The translations under genes were made by a program, and so were the position numbers. This document shows positions 15,560 to 22,427 of a stretch of 22,427 nucleotides of DNA, piece by piece. Source of the stretch: Alphaproteobacteria bacterium UBA3637 (GTDB lineage Bacteria; Pseudomonadota; Alphaproteobacteria; CAAHEQ01; UBA3637); NCBI GenBank assembly GCA_002373615.1, contig DFKU01000008.1, forward strand, positions 1 through 22,427. The letters are read 5' to 3'. Every line of letters begins with the position of its first letter. The stretch's first letter is position 1. Below the pieces are notes generated by a model. That model saw only the letters and a list, made by a program, of their open reading frames with translations. It was not told the origin of the DNA and ran no database searches.

Positions 15560-16537
15560 ATGGAAGAAATTGTTTTCCCAAACCAATTAAGAATGATGCG
15601 CCGTGTTCGGGGCAAAAGGATGATAGAAATTGCTGACTTGTTAGGGCTAACTATTTCGGCGATGAGTAAGATTGAAAAGGGGTATCGCAGATTGAACGAA
15701 GACCAAATCCAAAAAATAGCCGAATTTTTGGATTGTCCCCCAGAAGCTTTATTTGTATCAAATATTTCTTCTCAGCCAGAGGTTTTAAAGGCTTGGCAAG
15801 ATGAACAAGATCGTCGCCATCAAATGAATATAGGGGGCGGATTGAAGGTTTTAGGGGCAGGACTCCGTTACATTCGTGGTCAAAAGAAAATGACCTTAAA
15901 TGGGGTTGCAAAGCTTGCAAAATTGACACTTTCGGTGTACCACCGGATTGAAATGGGACAACGTGAAGTGGATGAAAAAACATTTGCCAATATTGCCAGA
16001 GCTTTGGGAATGAATGAAGAAGAATTGCAGTTAAAAATTTATGAATTGGATTCTTCCGGAGCTTTGGATGAATTAAAGCACAACTCAGGAAAAACAGGCG
16101 TTGATTTATTCAAAGGGGGCTATAATGATTTACCGATGAGTCGCCTAATGATGCGGGCTGGCAGCTCCAAAGAAGTGACACTTCCGATTACAGGAACAGT
16201 TGATGCTTTGGGGGATATAACAATGAATCCTGAGGCGCCGGTAGGGGCGGTTTTATGCCCATCAACTTTAGCCGATGAAGTTGGGTTGTATGCGGTGCGT
16301 TTAACAAAAGAATTTGCATATTTTCCGGAAGGGACCGTTTTGGTTGTGGCACCAACAATGCCCCTAAGAATTGGCGATTGGGCGGTTTTGGCCAATGATA
16401 ATAAAAAACAACTGGTTCGTGTCCGTGGGATTTCAGATGATAAAACGGCTCAAATTTATTCTTTAATTGACGATGCTTTGGATAAAGAAATTTCTTTTGA
16501 AAAATTAGAGCGCATTGTTTGGATTGTTTTATTGTAA
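15560..16537 (+). CDS. Double-HTH XRE-family regulator with S24-like C-terminus
   Basis: This is a probable DNA-binding repressor of 325 aa. Two XRE-type helix-turn-helix domains are visible: residues 8-65 (MIEIADLLGLTISAMSKIEKG) and 95-155 (MTLNGVAKLAKLTLSVYHRIE). The C-terminal part (about 205-325) follows the pattern of LexA/CI-type S24 domains: ITGTVDALGDI, then LADEVGLYAVRL, then EGTVLVV and MPLRIGDWAVL. The catalytic serine of the usual GDSM motif is absent (LTKEFAYF stands there) and no clear catalytic lysine follows, so self-cleavage is unlikely. The ATG has GGAGG six bases upstream. It lies between the VirB6-like set and the secretin-like set and probably controls one or both. Confidence 0.8.
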   Translation: MEEIVFPNQLRMMRRVRGKRMIEIADLLGLTISAMSKIEKGYRRLNEDQIQKIAEFLDCPPEALFVSNISSQPEVLKAWQDEQDRRHQMNIGGGLKVLGAGLRYIRGQKKMTLNGVAKLAKLTLSVYHRIEMGQREVDEKTFANIARALGMNEEELQLKIYELDSSGALDELKHNSGKTGVDLFKGGYNDLPMSRLMMRAGSSKEVTLPITGTVDALGDITMNPEAPVGAVLCPSTLADEVGLYAVRLTKEFAYFPEGTVLVVAPTMPLRIGDWAVLANDNKKQLVRVRGISDDKTAQIYSLIDDALDKEISFEKLERIVWIVLL

Positions 16538-16547
16538 AGGATAAAAT

Positions 16548-17066
16548 ATGCCAACAGAAAATCAATCTATATTGCAGCATTTTAAAGCAAAAAAATCAGA
16601 AAAGAATAGTTTTGCTCAACAAGAAGCACGTCGTTTGGTAAATCTTTACCGTTCTTTGTCTTGTTTTGGAGATGATTTTTTAAACGAATACAATCAGATG
16701 TTGCTTGATGTTAAACCAAATGTTAGGCGATTACTCGGTACTTTTGTGGGTGGGGAGGAAGTGGAAGATTACTTAGAGTTCCTACATGAAAATGCTCACC
16801 TGACAAAAGAAGAAGTGAAACAAAATACAGAAAATATAACACAAACAAAAGGATATCTTCCGACCCCGGATATGGACGTTGCTTTAACTCAAACAGGGGA
16901 TACAATCACCATATCCAGAGAAGAATGGCAAAAAATGAAGGAACGGGCAGAATTTTTAGAAAAGAAATTAAGGACTCTTACAGATGCTTCTAAAACTCTA
17001 AAAACAGCAGTCTCTGATTTTGAAAATTATTCAGAAATTATAGAAGAAGGACAGAATAATGGATGA
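16548..17066 (+). CDS. Unrecognised soluble protein with C-terminal coiled coil
   Basis: I do not recognise this 172-aa protein. It has no signal peptide or membrane helix, so it is probably cytoplasmic. The N-terminal half is helical and basic-acidic mixed; residues about 120-165 (REEWQKMKERAEFLEKKLRT onward) look like a coiled coil. AAAGGAT precedes the ATG by 6 bases, and the start is 10 bases after the regulator stop, so the genes are in one operon. Its last 8 bases overlap the next gene. It may be a regulator partner, chaperone or assembly factor for the linked membrane proteins. Confidence 0.7.
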   Translation: MPTENQSILQHFKAKKSEKNSFAQQEARRLVNLYRSLSCFGDDFLNEYNQMLLDVKPNVRRLLGTFVGGEEVEDYLEFLHENAHLTKEEVKQNTENITQTKGYLPTPDMDVALTQTGDTITISREEWQKMKERAEFLEKKLRTLTDASKTLKTAVSDFENYSEIIEEGQNNG

Positions 17067-18138
17067 AGGAAAAATTATTCAAGCTCTTGAAGCCTATCAA
17101 GGGACGGAAGAATCGTTAAAAGAAACTGTTTCTGTTTTATCTTCAGAACTGGGAGAAGATTGGACTCAAACTGTTTTTGAAAAATTGGGGGGACTTTCAC
17201 TTGAATTAAAGGATAAGTTAAATCATGTTTTCAATTACTATGCAGCTTTAACGGCTTGGCAAGAAACGTCTGGTTACTTGGAACAAACAGAACCATTTAC
17301 TGAAGAAATTCAAGAAAGATTGCCCGTTTTAAAACATTGGTTGGATTTTTTTGGTGACCCCGGGATTGATTTATATAATCAATTGGAACAAAAGGTCAAT
17401 TCTTCTGCCTCTTTGGTTTCAACAGATGAAGTTCCTGCAGATGAATCACAAAAGACAGAAAAAAATGAAGAAGAAGTAAAAACGTCTAAAGAACAACAAA
17501 CAGAACATATTCAAGAAAAAGTAATGTCAGAAGAAAATTCAAAAATTGATATGAATTCCCCTGAAGTTTTTACTGTTCAAAAAGCCAAAAAGGAAATAGA
17601 ACTTTTGGATGGTGTTCAATCTTGGCTTTCTGCCCGATGCTTGCAATTAAATAATATGGAAGTTTTTGCTTATCCTTACTATGGTTTTGCAGTTGATTTA
17701 ATGCGTCAGACGGTCAAAGATATTCAAGCTGCTTTGGATTTGAAAGATAAAACTTTTTTATCAGATTTATATGAGGGAGGGGAAGAAGCGCTTTCGCGTA
17801 AAAAACAAGCCGTGGAAGCTGATATAGAAACTGCTGTCCAAAATTGTGAATCGGCAACAACAGCCCTGATTGATGAAAATATTAATATGGATGATGTGCG
17901 AAAAACTTTGGGAAACCTGGATGAAAGTACTGAACCAGAATATTTGGGACCTGCGCCAGATGGTTTTGAATTGATTCAAGATTCCGATGCCCCTTTGGAT
18001 GAAGAAGTTGTTAAAGAACAATATAAAAAATTAGAAGAAGAAGTTTTGGCGGAAACAACACCAGAAAAAAAGACTTCACAAAAGTCAGAAAATAGTGTAC
18101 AAAGAAAATTAAGTTTTTCTTTAAAACCAAAAAAATAA
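17059..18138 (+). CDS. Unrecognised acidic protein
   Basis: This 359-aa product without signal peptide or membrane segment is strongly acidic. A helical N-terminal third (about 1-115) is followed by a low-complexity Glu/Lys/Gln linker (about 118-165). A second helical domain (about 170-265) and an acidic, basic-ended tail (LSFSLKPKK) close the protein. It starts inside the previous gene (8-base overlap), which points to coupled synthesis and perhaps a complex. Function unknown; a cytoplasmic accessory or substrate of the linked apparatus is possible. Confidence 0.7.
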   Translation: MDEGKIIQALEAYQGTEESLKETVSVLSSELGEDWTQTVFEKLGGLSLELKDKLNHVFNYYAALTAWQETSGYLEQTEPFTEEIQERLPVLKHWLDFFGDPGIDLYNQLEQKVNSSASLVSTDEVPADESQKTEKNEEEVKTSKEQQTEHIQEKVMSEENSKIDMNSPEVFTVQKAKKEIELLDGVQSWLSARCLQLNNMEVFAYPYYGFAVDLMRQTVKDIQAALDLKDKTFLSDLYEGGEEALSRKKQAVEADIETAVQNCESATTALIDENINMDDVRKTLGNLDESTEPEYLGPAPDGFELIQDSDAPLDEEVVKEQYKKLEEEVLAETTPEKKTSQKSENSVQRKLSFSLKPKK

Positions 18139-18150
18139 GGGGGCAAAAGG

Positions 18151-19308
18151 ATGAATTGGATGAAAAAGTGCTTGTTTTGTGGGGTGTTGATTTACCCGGT
18201 TCTTGCGTTTGCTTTGATGGAAAATCCGAAATCTTTGGCACATTTGGACTTGGAGTTGCCTTTCAGGTGTACCTCTGCAACTTCAGATGAAGGAGAGGGG
18301 ATTGCCTCAGCGGTTGCGCTGTCTAATTTGGATTTTACAGTTCGTTTGCCCGCTCAAACAGGTTTATTGCCACGCTTTCGCGTAAATGGTTTTTCTTTTT
18401 CTAACAAGACTGTTGATGTGGCTGTGGCTGATTTATTGAAAGAAGCAGATATAAAAGTGGTGGCCGATGAAGGAAAGTATACAACACTTTCTGCAAAAGA
18501 TTTAAAAGGAGAACTTTCTGCTGTTTTAGAAGAGTTGATGAAACAGGGAAATCTATTTTATACTTATCAAGCAGATTCTAAAACTTTATTTTTGAATCAC
18601 AAAGCAAAAGCAATTGTTCAGGTTCCAAAAAATAAATTTGTGATGATGGCTGTTTTAGATGCCTTAAATGGGGGGCATTTTGACCCACTTGCAATCAATT
18701 GGGATAAATTTCAGATTGTACTCACTTTGACACGACCCGAATTAGAAAAAGTTCAAGAATTAATGGGATCAATGCTGAAGGAAAAGTATCTTTTGGGCGT
18801 TCAGGTGAAACTTTACGATATTTATTCCCAAAACTCTAAAGTCCATTGGCAAAATATATTAAATCGTTTTGGAACCAGAAAAATTTCTATTTTACAAAAT
18901 GGCTTAGTGGGACAGGCTCTGACTTTGATATCACCAACAAATGAAGAAGACTTTTTAACAGCTATGCAAGGGGATTTTTCTTCCCAGTATGTGGCATCAG
19001 GAAAAGTGGTTGTTCCCAGTGGTTGGAGAACACGCTTTAATTTTAATCAGTGTGCCCCTCAGATGTCTTATCCGGATTTGTCTCTGTCTTTAAGAACTTC
19101 TATTAAAAAGAAAAACGAAGCTCAGACTGTTTTAACTTTGGATAGCTCTTCTGGTGAGATAGTTTCATTTGATATCATGAATAACTTGGATCAAAAAGTG
19201 ATGATAGTGGGGGTACCCATTCCAAATCAAAAAAATAAAGAATTAATGATGTCGCTGCAATTTCAGTTTATACAATTAATAAGAAAAGGAGAACAGAAAA
19301 ATGACTGA
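18151..19308 (+). CDS. Short secretin-like exported protein
   Basis: This 385-aa protein has an N-terminal signal peptide (about 1-21, ending AFA) and is probably outer-membrane associated. Residues about 75-150 match the secretin N0/STN pattern: FSFSNKTVDVAVADLLKEAD, then a YTTLSAKDLKGELSAVLEEL stretch and YTYQADSKTLFLN. A later part (VQVKLYDIYSQNSKVHWQNIL, VVVPSGWRTRFNF, DQKVMIVGVPI) has the order of a type IVb pilus secretin core (PilN/TcpC-like). It is shorter than those proteins (usually over 480 aa), so the pore may be reduced or the role different. ATG 18151 has GGGGG upstream; ATG 18160 is an alternative. It follows the acidic gene by 12 bases and overlaps the next gene by 8. Confidence 0.55.
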   Translation: MNWMKKCLFCGVLIYPVLAFALMENPKSLAHLDLELPFRCTSATSDEGEGIASAVALSNLDFTVRLPAQTGLLPRFRVNGFSFSNKTVDVAVADLLKEADIKVVADEGKYTTLSAKDLKGELSAVLEELMKQGNLFYTYQADSKTLFLNHKAKAIVQVPKNKFVMMAVLDALNGGHFDPLAINWDKFQIVLTLTRPELEKVQELMGSMLKEKYLLGVQVKLYDIYSQNSKVHWQNILNRFGTRKISILQNGLVGQALTLISPTNEEDFLTAMQGDFSSQYVASGKVVVPSGWRTRFNFNQCAPQMSYPDLSLSLRTSIKKKNEAQTVLTLDSSSGEIVSFDIMNNLDQKVMIVGVPIPNQKNKELMMSLQFQFIQLIRKGEQKND

Positions 19309-19789
19309 ACCAATTTTTAAAGCCCCATTGCCACCTCAAGGAAATGGATTTACATCACCTCAACCTCAAGAACCAAAAAAAGAACAAGAGGAACAAAATC
19401 AAAATGTTCCACAGGATTTAAAGCAAAAAATACTGCCTTATTTATGGTATGTTTTGGGGGGATGCTTCTTTCTTGGATTAATTTTTGGGATCATGATGTC
19501 TGGCGGGGATTCTGCTCCTCCTGCTCAAGAATGCCCTTTAAAATATGTTAGGAATCCAGATATTCAGAAGGCATATCCTTTGTGTGGGCGAACATCAAAT
19601 ACAAATGAATGCGTCTTGTTTATCATGAATACCAGTCGCTATGATGCTTATGCCGAAGATTTCTTTCAACGGGCTGCTGATTTAACTGAACGTTCCAGAA
19701 TCTTAATTTCAACGGACAATCCGACGTATTCTAAACTTAATATTCCACCAGGGTATTTTGCGCAAATTAAAATTCCATCGACGCGCTAA
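19301..19789 (+). CDS. Single-pass inner-membrane protein, unrecognised
   Basis: This is a 162-aa protein with a Pro/Gln/Glu-rich cytoplasmic N-terminus (about 1-45) and one membrane helix (about 46-68, YLWYVLGGCFFLGLIFGIMM). The periplasmic domain contains three cysteines (CPLKYVRN, PLCGRT, NECVLF). This bitopic layout resembles linker proteins of secretion and pilus machines, such as VirB8- or VirB10-like subunits, but no family match is evident by eye. GGAGA precedes the ATG, which lies inside the secretin-like gene. It is the last gene before a terminator. Confidence 0.7.
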   Translation: MTEPIFKAPLPPQGNGFTSPQPQEPKKEQEEQNQNVPQDLKQKILPYLWYVLGGCFFLGLIFGIMMSGGDSAPPAQECPLKYVRNPDIQKAYPLCGRTSNTNECVLFIMNTSRYDAYAEDFFQRAADLTERSRILISTDNPTYSKLNIPPGYFAQIKIPSTR

Positions 19790-19794
19790 AAGAA

Positions 19795-19819
19795 AGCCAG
19801 TTTCGACTGGCTCTTTTAA
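19795..19819 (+). terminator. UUCG-loop intrinsic terminator
   Basis: AGCCAGT (19795-19801) and ACTGGCT (19806-19812) form a perfect 7-bp stem closed by a TTCG loop, followed by CTTTTAAA. It ends the regulator-to-secretin operon just before the gltX promoter. Confidence 0.8.
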
Positions 19820-19826
19820 ATAATCC

Positions 19827-19855
19827 TTGAAGAATCAAAGGGAATATGCTATAAT
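19827..19855 (+). promoter_or_regulatory. gltX promoter
   Basis: TTGAAG at 19827-19832, a 17-base spacer and a perfect TATAAT at 19850-19855 give a strong vegetative promoter. Transcription should start near 19862, which rules out in-frame starts at or before 19855 and fixes ATG 19878. Confidence 0.85.
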
Positions 19856-19877
19856 GACAAAAAAGAAAGGAATAAAA

Positions 19878-21512
19878 ATGACCCCAGAAATTATTGATTT
19901 ATTGTTTCCAAATCCGCTGCCAACCGTTGAAGAAATTGAGGCGAAGTATCCCGCACGCCAATTGCCTGAAGGGGCGGTTGTATCACGTTTAGCACCCAGC
20001 CCGACGGGATATTTACATATTGGAAACTTTTATCAAGGTTTTTTGGCAGAACGCCTTGCTCACCAAACAGGGGGTGTTTTCTTTATTCGTGTGGAAGATA
20101 CCGATCAGAAGCGTCGTGTAGATGGGGCTGTTCAGGTTGTTTTGCGTGCTTTGGCGCATTATAACGTTTTGCCTGATGAAGGTCCACAATTGGATGGAAC
20201 AGATAAAGGTGCTTATGGCCCTTATACACAATCTTTCCGTAAAGAAATTTATCAAGCCTACGCCAAGGAAGTTGTAAAACGCGGTCTTGCTTATCCTTGT
20301 TTTTGTTCAGCAGAAGAATTAGATCTAATGCGTAAAGTTCAAGAAAAACAAGGACTTAGAACGGGATATTATGGTAAATATGCAAAATGTCGTAACCTGA
20401 CAGATGAAGAAATTTTGGCGAATTTGCGGGCAGGGAAACCTTGGATTTTGCGCTTTAAATCAGATGGTGATTATGATAAGCGCATTGTGTTCGAAGATTT
20501 GTTAAAGGGAAAACTCTCACTTCCCGAAAATAACATTGACCATGTGTTGATTAAGGGCGATGGCTTACCAACTTATCACTTTGCTCACGTGGTGGATGAT
20601 CATTTAATGAAAACAACCCATGTGGTGCGTGGGGAAGATTGGGTGCCTTCTGTGCCGCTGCATTTACAACTGTTTGCCTTGATGGGATGGCAGCCACCCA
20701 AATATGCCCATCATGCTTTGCTTCAAAAACTGGATAACGGAAAACGTCGTAAAATTTCCAAGCGCTATGACCCTGAGGCGAACATTGAATACTTTGCTGA
20801 ACATGGTTATCCGCAAGATGCAGTTTTGGAATATCTCTTGAACTTGATGAATGCAAGTTTTGAAGATTGGCGCAAGGCCAACCCCACCATTCCTGTTATG
20901 GATTTTCCACTCAATTTTAATAAAATTTCCAATACGGCGGGGGCACTCTTTGATTTTGTGAAATTGCACAGTATTTGTCGTGAAGTTGTGGCGCGTATGA
21001 CGGCTGAAGAAGTTTATAATAAAACGCTTGCTTGGGCGGAAAAAGCTAATGAAAAATTGGCAACACTTATGAAAACCAACCGCGAAAAATGTATCGCCAT
21101 TTTGAACATTGAACGGAATATTGGCAATAAGTCGCGTAAAGACCTCACCAAATGGGAAGATGTGGAAAACGAAATTTCTTATTTTTTTGAAAAGCCCTCT
21201 GTGGATGCTGAAAACTTGAAGCCCCTTTCTTTGGATGAAGTTCATCAAATGGCCGCTGAATACGCCAAGATGTATTCTGCCACGGATGACAAAGACACTT
21301 GGTTTGGAAAAATTAAACAGCTGGCAGTCAAATTTGGTTTTGCGGATAATATGAAGGAATATAAGGCAAATCCGTCTAATTATAAAGGCTCTGTGGCGGA
21401 TGTTGCGCGCATTTTGCGTGTCCTTATCACCGGTCGCACACAATCCCCTGATTTATTTGCCATTATGCAGGTGATGGGCAAAGGCGAAGTTCAAAAGCGT
21501 TTGGAGGGCTAA
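19878..21512 (+). CDS. gltX: Glutamate-tRNA ligase, long Clostridia-like form
   Basis: This is a class I aminoacyl-tRNA synthetase that charges tRNA-Glu in the cytoplasm. ATG 19878 is set by the promoter and by AAAGGA eight bases upstream, giving 544 aa. The HIGH motif is HIGN (47-50, in RLAPSPTGYLHIGN) and the KMSKS motif is KISKR (292-296). RVEDTDQKR (71-79) is the conserved glutamate-site region, and CFC (141-143) with Cys171 may bind zinc. Later segments (PTYHFAHVVDDHLM, EYLLNLMNASFEDWR) are canonical. It is longer than the common 470-aa proteobacterial enzyme. From memory, the N-terminal extension and several internal phrases match the roughly 550-aa GluRS of gut Clostridia, which suggests transfer. 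slyX overlaps its stop by one base. Confidence 0.95.
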   Translation: MTPEIIDLLFPNPLPTVEEIEAKYPARQLPEGAVVSRLAPSPTGYLHIGNFYQGFLAERLAHQTGGVFFIRVEDTDQKRRVDGAVQVVLRALAHYNVLPDEGPQLDGTDKGAYGPYTQSFRKEIYQAYAKEVVKRGLAYPCFCSAEELDLMRKVQEKQGLRTGYYGKYAKCRNLTDEEILANLRAGKPWILRFKSDGDYDKRIVFEDLLKGKLSLPENNIDHVLIKGDGLPTYHFAHVVDDHLMKTTHVVRGEDWVPSVPLHLQLFALMGWQPPKYAHHALLQKLDNGKRRKISKRYDPEANIEYFAEHGYPQDAVLEYLLNLMNASFEDWRKANPTIPVMDFPLNFNKISNTAGALFDFVKLHSICREVVARMTAEEVYNKTLAWAEKANEKLATLMKTNREKCIAILNIERNIGNKSRKDLTKWEDVENEISYFFEKPSVDAENLKPLSLDEVHQMAAEYAKMYSATDDKDTWFGKIKQLAVKFGFADNMKEYKANPSNYKGSVADVARILRVLITGRTQSPDLFAIMQVMGKGEVQKRLEG

Positions 21513-21703
21513 TGAATCAAATTGTGGATTTACAAATGCGCTTGATGGAACAGGAAAAGCAAATTGGGGAAATGAATGAGGAAATCATTCGCCTTAATAA
21601 ACTTTTGGCGCAACTGGTGCGGGATTATAAAACCATGAAAGAAACAATGGACTTATCGCCCGTCAAGCCTCAATCCGAAGAAACCCCACCCCCACATTAC
21701 TAA
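21512..21703 (+). CDS. slyX: SlyX family protein
   Basis: This small 63-aa cytoplasmic protein of the SlyX family is of unknown molecular role. The first 45 residues are one coiled coil (VDLQMRLMEQEKQIGEMNEE), and the C-terminus ends in the family hallmark PPHY. It starts in the gltX stop codon (TAATG), so it is translationally coupled to the synthetase. Its last bases overlap the end of the convergent MarC-family gene by 4 bases. Confidence 0.88.
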   Translation: MNQIVDLQMRLMEQEKQIGEMNEEIIRLNKLLAQLVRDYKTMKETMDLSPVKPQSEETPPPHY

Positions 21704-22314
21704 CTTATTGTAAATTGGTGAATCAATTTTTCAATCAGTAAGGTTATATTTGTCACAAATATTTTGATAGCGATTGCCAACAGGATTACCCCAAAAAATT
21801 TCTGAATCATCATCAAGATATTTTTACTGATAGTTTTTTGGATTTTATTTGAAATCAGCAGAACAAAGTAAATAATGACAACGTTTAAAATAAGGGCGAT
21901 TAAGATATTTATATCTGCATATTCTGCCCGAATAGAAAGCAGGGTAGTAAAAACGCCGGCTCCTGCCAAACTTGGGAATACGACTGGCATAAAAGTGGCG
22001 TCATTGTCATCGTCAGGTGTCTCTTGGAAAAAAGTTGTATTCAGAATCATTTCCAAGGCAATCAAGAAAATCACGATAGATCCTGCGACAGCGAAGGTTG
22101 AAATATCCAAACTGAACAACTTTAAAAAGGCTTCCCCGATATAAAAGAACCCCAGAAACATGATAAAACTTAAGATGGCTCCCCATTTTGGGCTGATTCG
22201 CTTCCCTTTGTTATTTAACTTGATAAATAAAGGAATATTCCCCAATACATCAATAATGGCGAATAAAACAACAAAGGCACTGGCGCATTCTGTTAAATTA
22301 AATTTCGTAAACAT
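21700..22314 (-). CDS. MarC family integral membrane protein
   Basis: This inner-membrane protein of the MarC/UPF0056 family has an unknown transport role. I take ATG 22314 (204 aa) because family members begin only about 10 residues before the first helix and the family motif, here FAIIDVLGNIPLFIKL. About six hydrophobic helices follow, and VVFPSLAGAGVFTTLLSI matches the conserved P-x-x-x-GPG-like second motif. The frame is open upstream to TTG 22386, but that stretch contains a near-perfect promoter directly before ATG 22314 and no ribosome binding site. Convergent with slyX, overlapping it by 4 bases. Confidence 0.85.
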   Translation of the reverse strand: MFTKFNLTECASAFVVLFAIIDVLGNIPLFIKLNNKGKRISPKWGAILSFIMFLGFFYIGEAFLKLFSLDISTFAVAGSIVIFLIALEMILNTTFFQETPDDDNDATFMPVVFPSLAGAGVFTTLLSIRAEYADINILIALILNVVIIYFVLLISNKIQKTISKNILMMIQKFFGVILLAIAIKIFVTNITLLIEKLIHQFTIS

Positions 22315-22321
22315 GTCGGAT

Positions 22322-22350
22322 AATTTACCCGTTTTTTCCTTTTTTGTCAA
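22322..22350 (-). promoter_or_regulatory. MarC-gene promoter, possibly leaderless
   Basis: On the minus strand, TTGACA (22350-22345), a 17-base spacer and TAAATT (22327-22322) end 7 bases before the ATG at 22314. Transcription would begin at or next to the A of the start codon, giving an mRNA with no leader. Confidence 0.65.
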
Positions 22351-22427
22351 TAAAGAATTAAAAAAACTTCTTGACATATGTTTCAAAATATGAAAAAGTG
22401 GGGTTATGGAAAAAGAAAAAATGACAT

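Noticed and set aside
22406..22427. Start of a further plus-strand gene at the right edge
   Set aside because: An ATG follows GGGG, but only seven codons are inside the window and the upstream TTGACA at 22371 has no -10 box at a proper distance.

Overview
The window looks like chromosomal DNA from an AT-rich alphaproteobacterium, probably an uncultured host- or gut-associated lineage. This is inferred from four things: a DksA with a partly lost zinc finger, typical of alphaproteobacteria; a yajC-secD-secF cluster; scattered GTCATCC...GGATCC palindromes of the kind common in that class; and a tandem set of VirB6/TrbL-like membrane proteins like those of Rickettsiales. The species cannot be fixed from sequence alone.

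Left part (1-5415): a mosaic of palindromic repeats runs into a small secreted CTLD-like gene (183-623). It converges on lon (661-2991, minus). Divergent from lon, behind a good promoter, is a type IV pilin-like gene (3139-4722) that carries an (AC)18 microsatellite and a perfect hairpin in its leader and is broken by two frameshifts. It is followed at once by a second CTLD-like secreted gene (4745-5161). The C-terminal codons of the two CTLD-like genes differ almost only in first and second bases, and the third base is an unchanging C. That is the pattern left by adenine-directed mutagenesis in a diversity-generating retroelement (DGR). No reverse transcriptase or template repeat is visible in the window, so the machinery would have to act from elsewhere.

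Middle housekeeping part (5356-9096): terminator, promoter, dksA, a YacG-like zinc protein, yajC, secD, secF and a strong terminator. This block couples transcription control with the Sec translocase accessory complex.

Secretion/pilus-like part (9118-19819): three end-to-end VirB6/TrbL-like genes, each with a CWxC motif just before its first core membrane segment. They are followed by a double-HTH regulator with a degenerate S24-type domain, two unrecognised soluble proteins, a short secretin-like exported protein and a single-pass membrane protein, closed by a UUCG-loop terminator. The ATPases and core-complex genes of a type IV secretion system are not in the window, so this is only a fragment of a machine or an orphan set.

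Right part (19827-22427): a strong promoter drives gltX, of a long type resembling Clostridia, coupled to slyX. A convergent MarC-family membrane gene has a promoter placed so that its mRNA may be leaderless.
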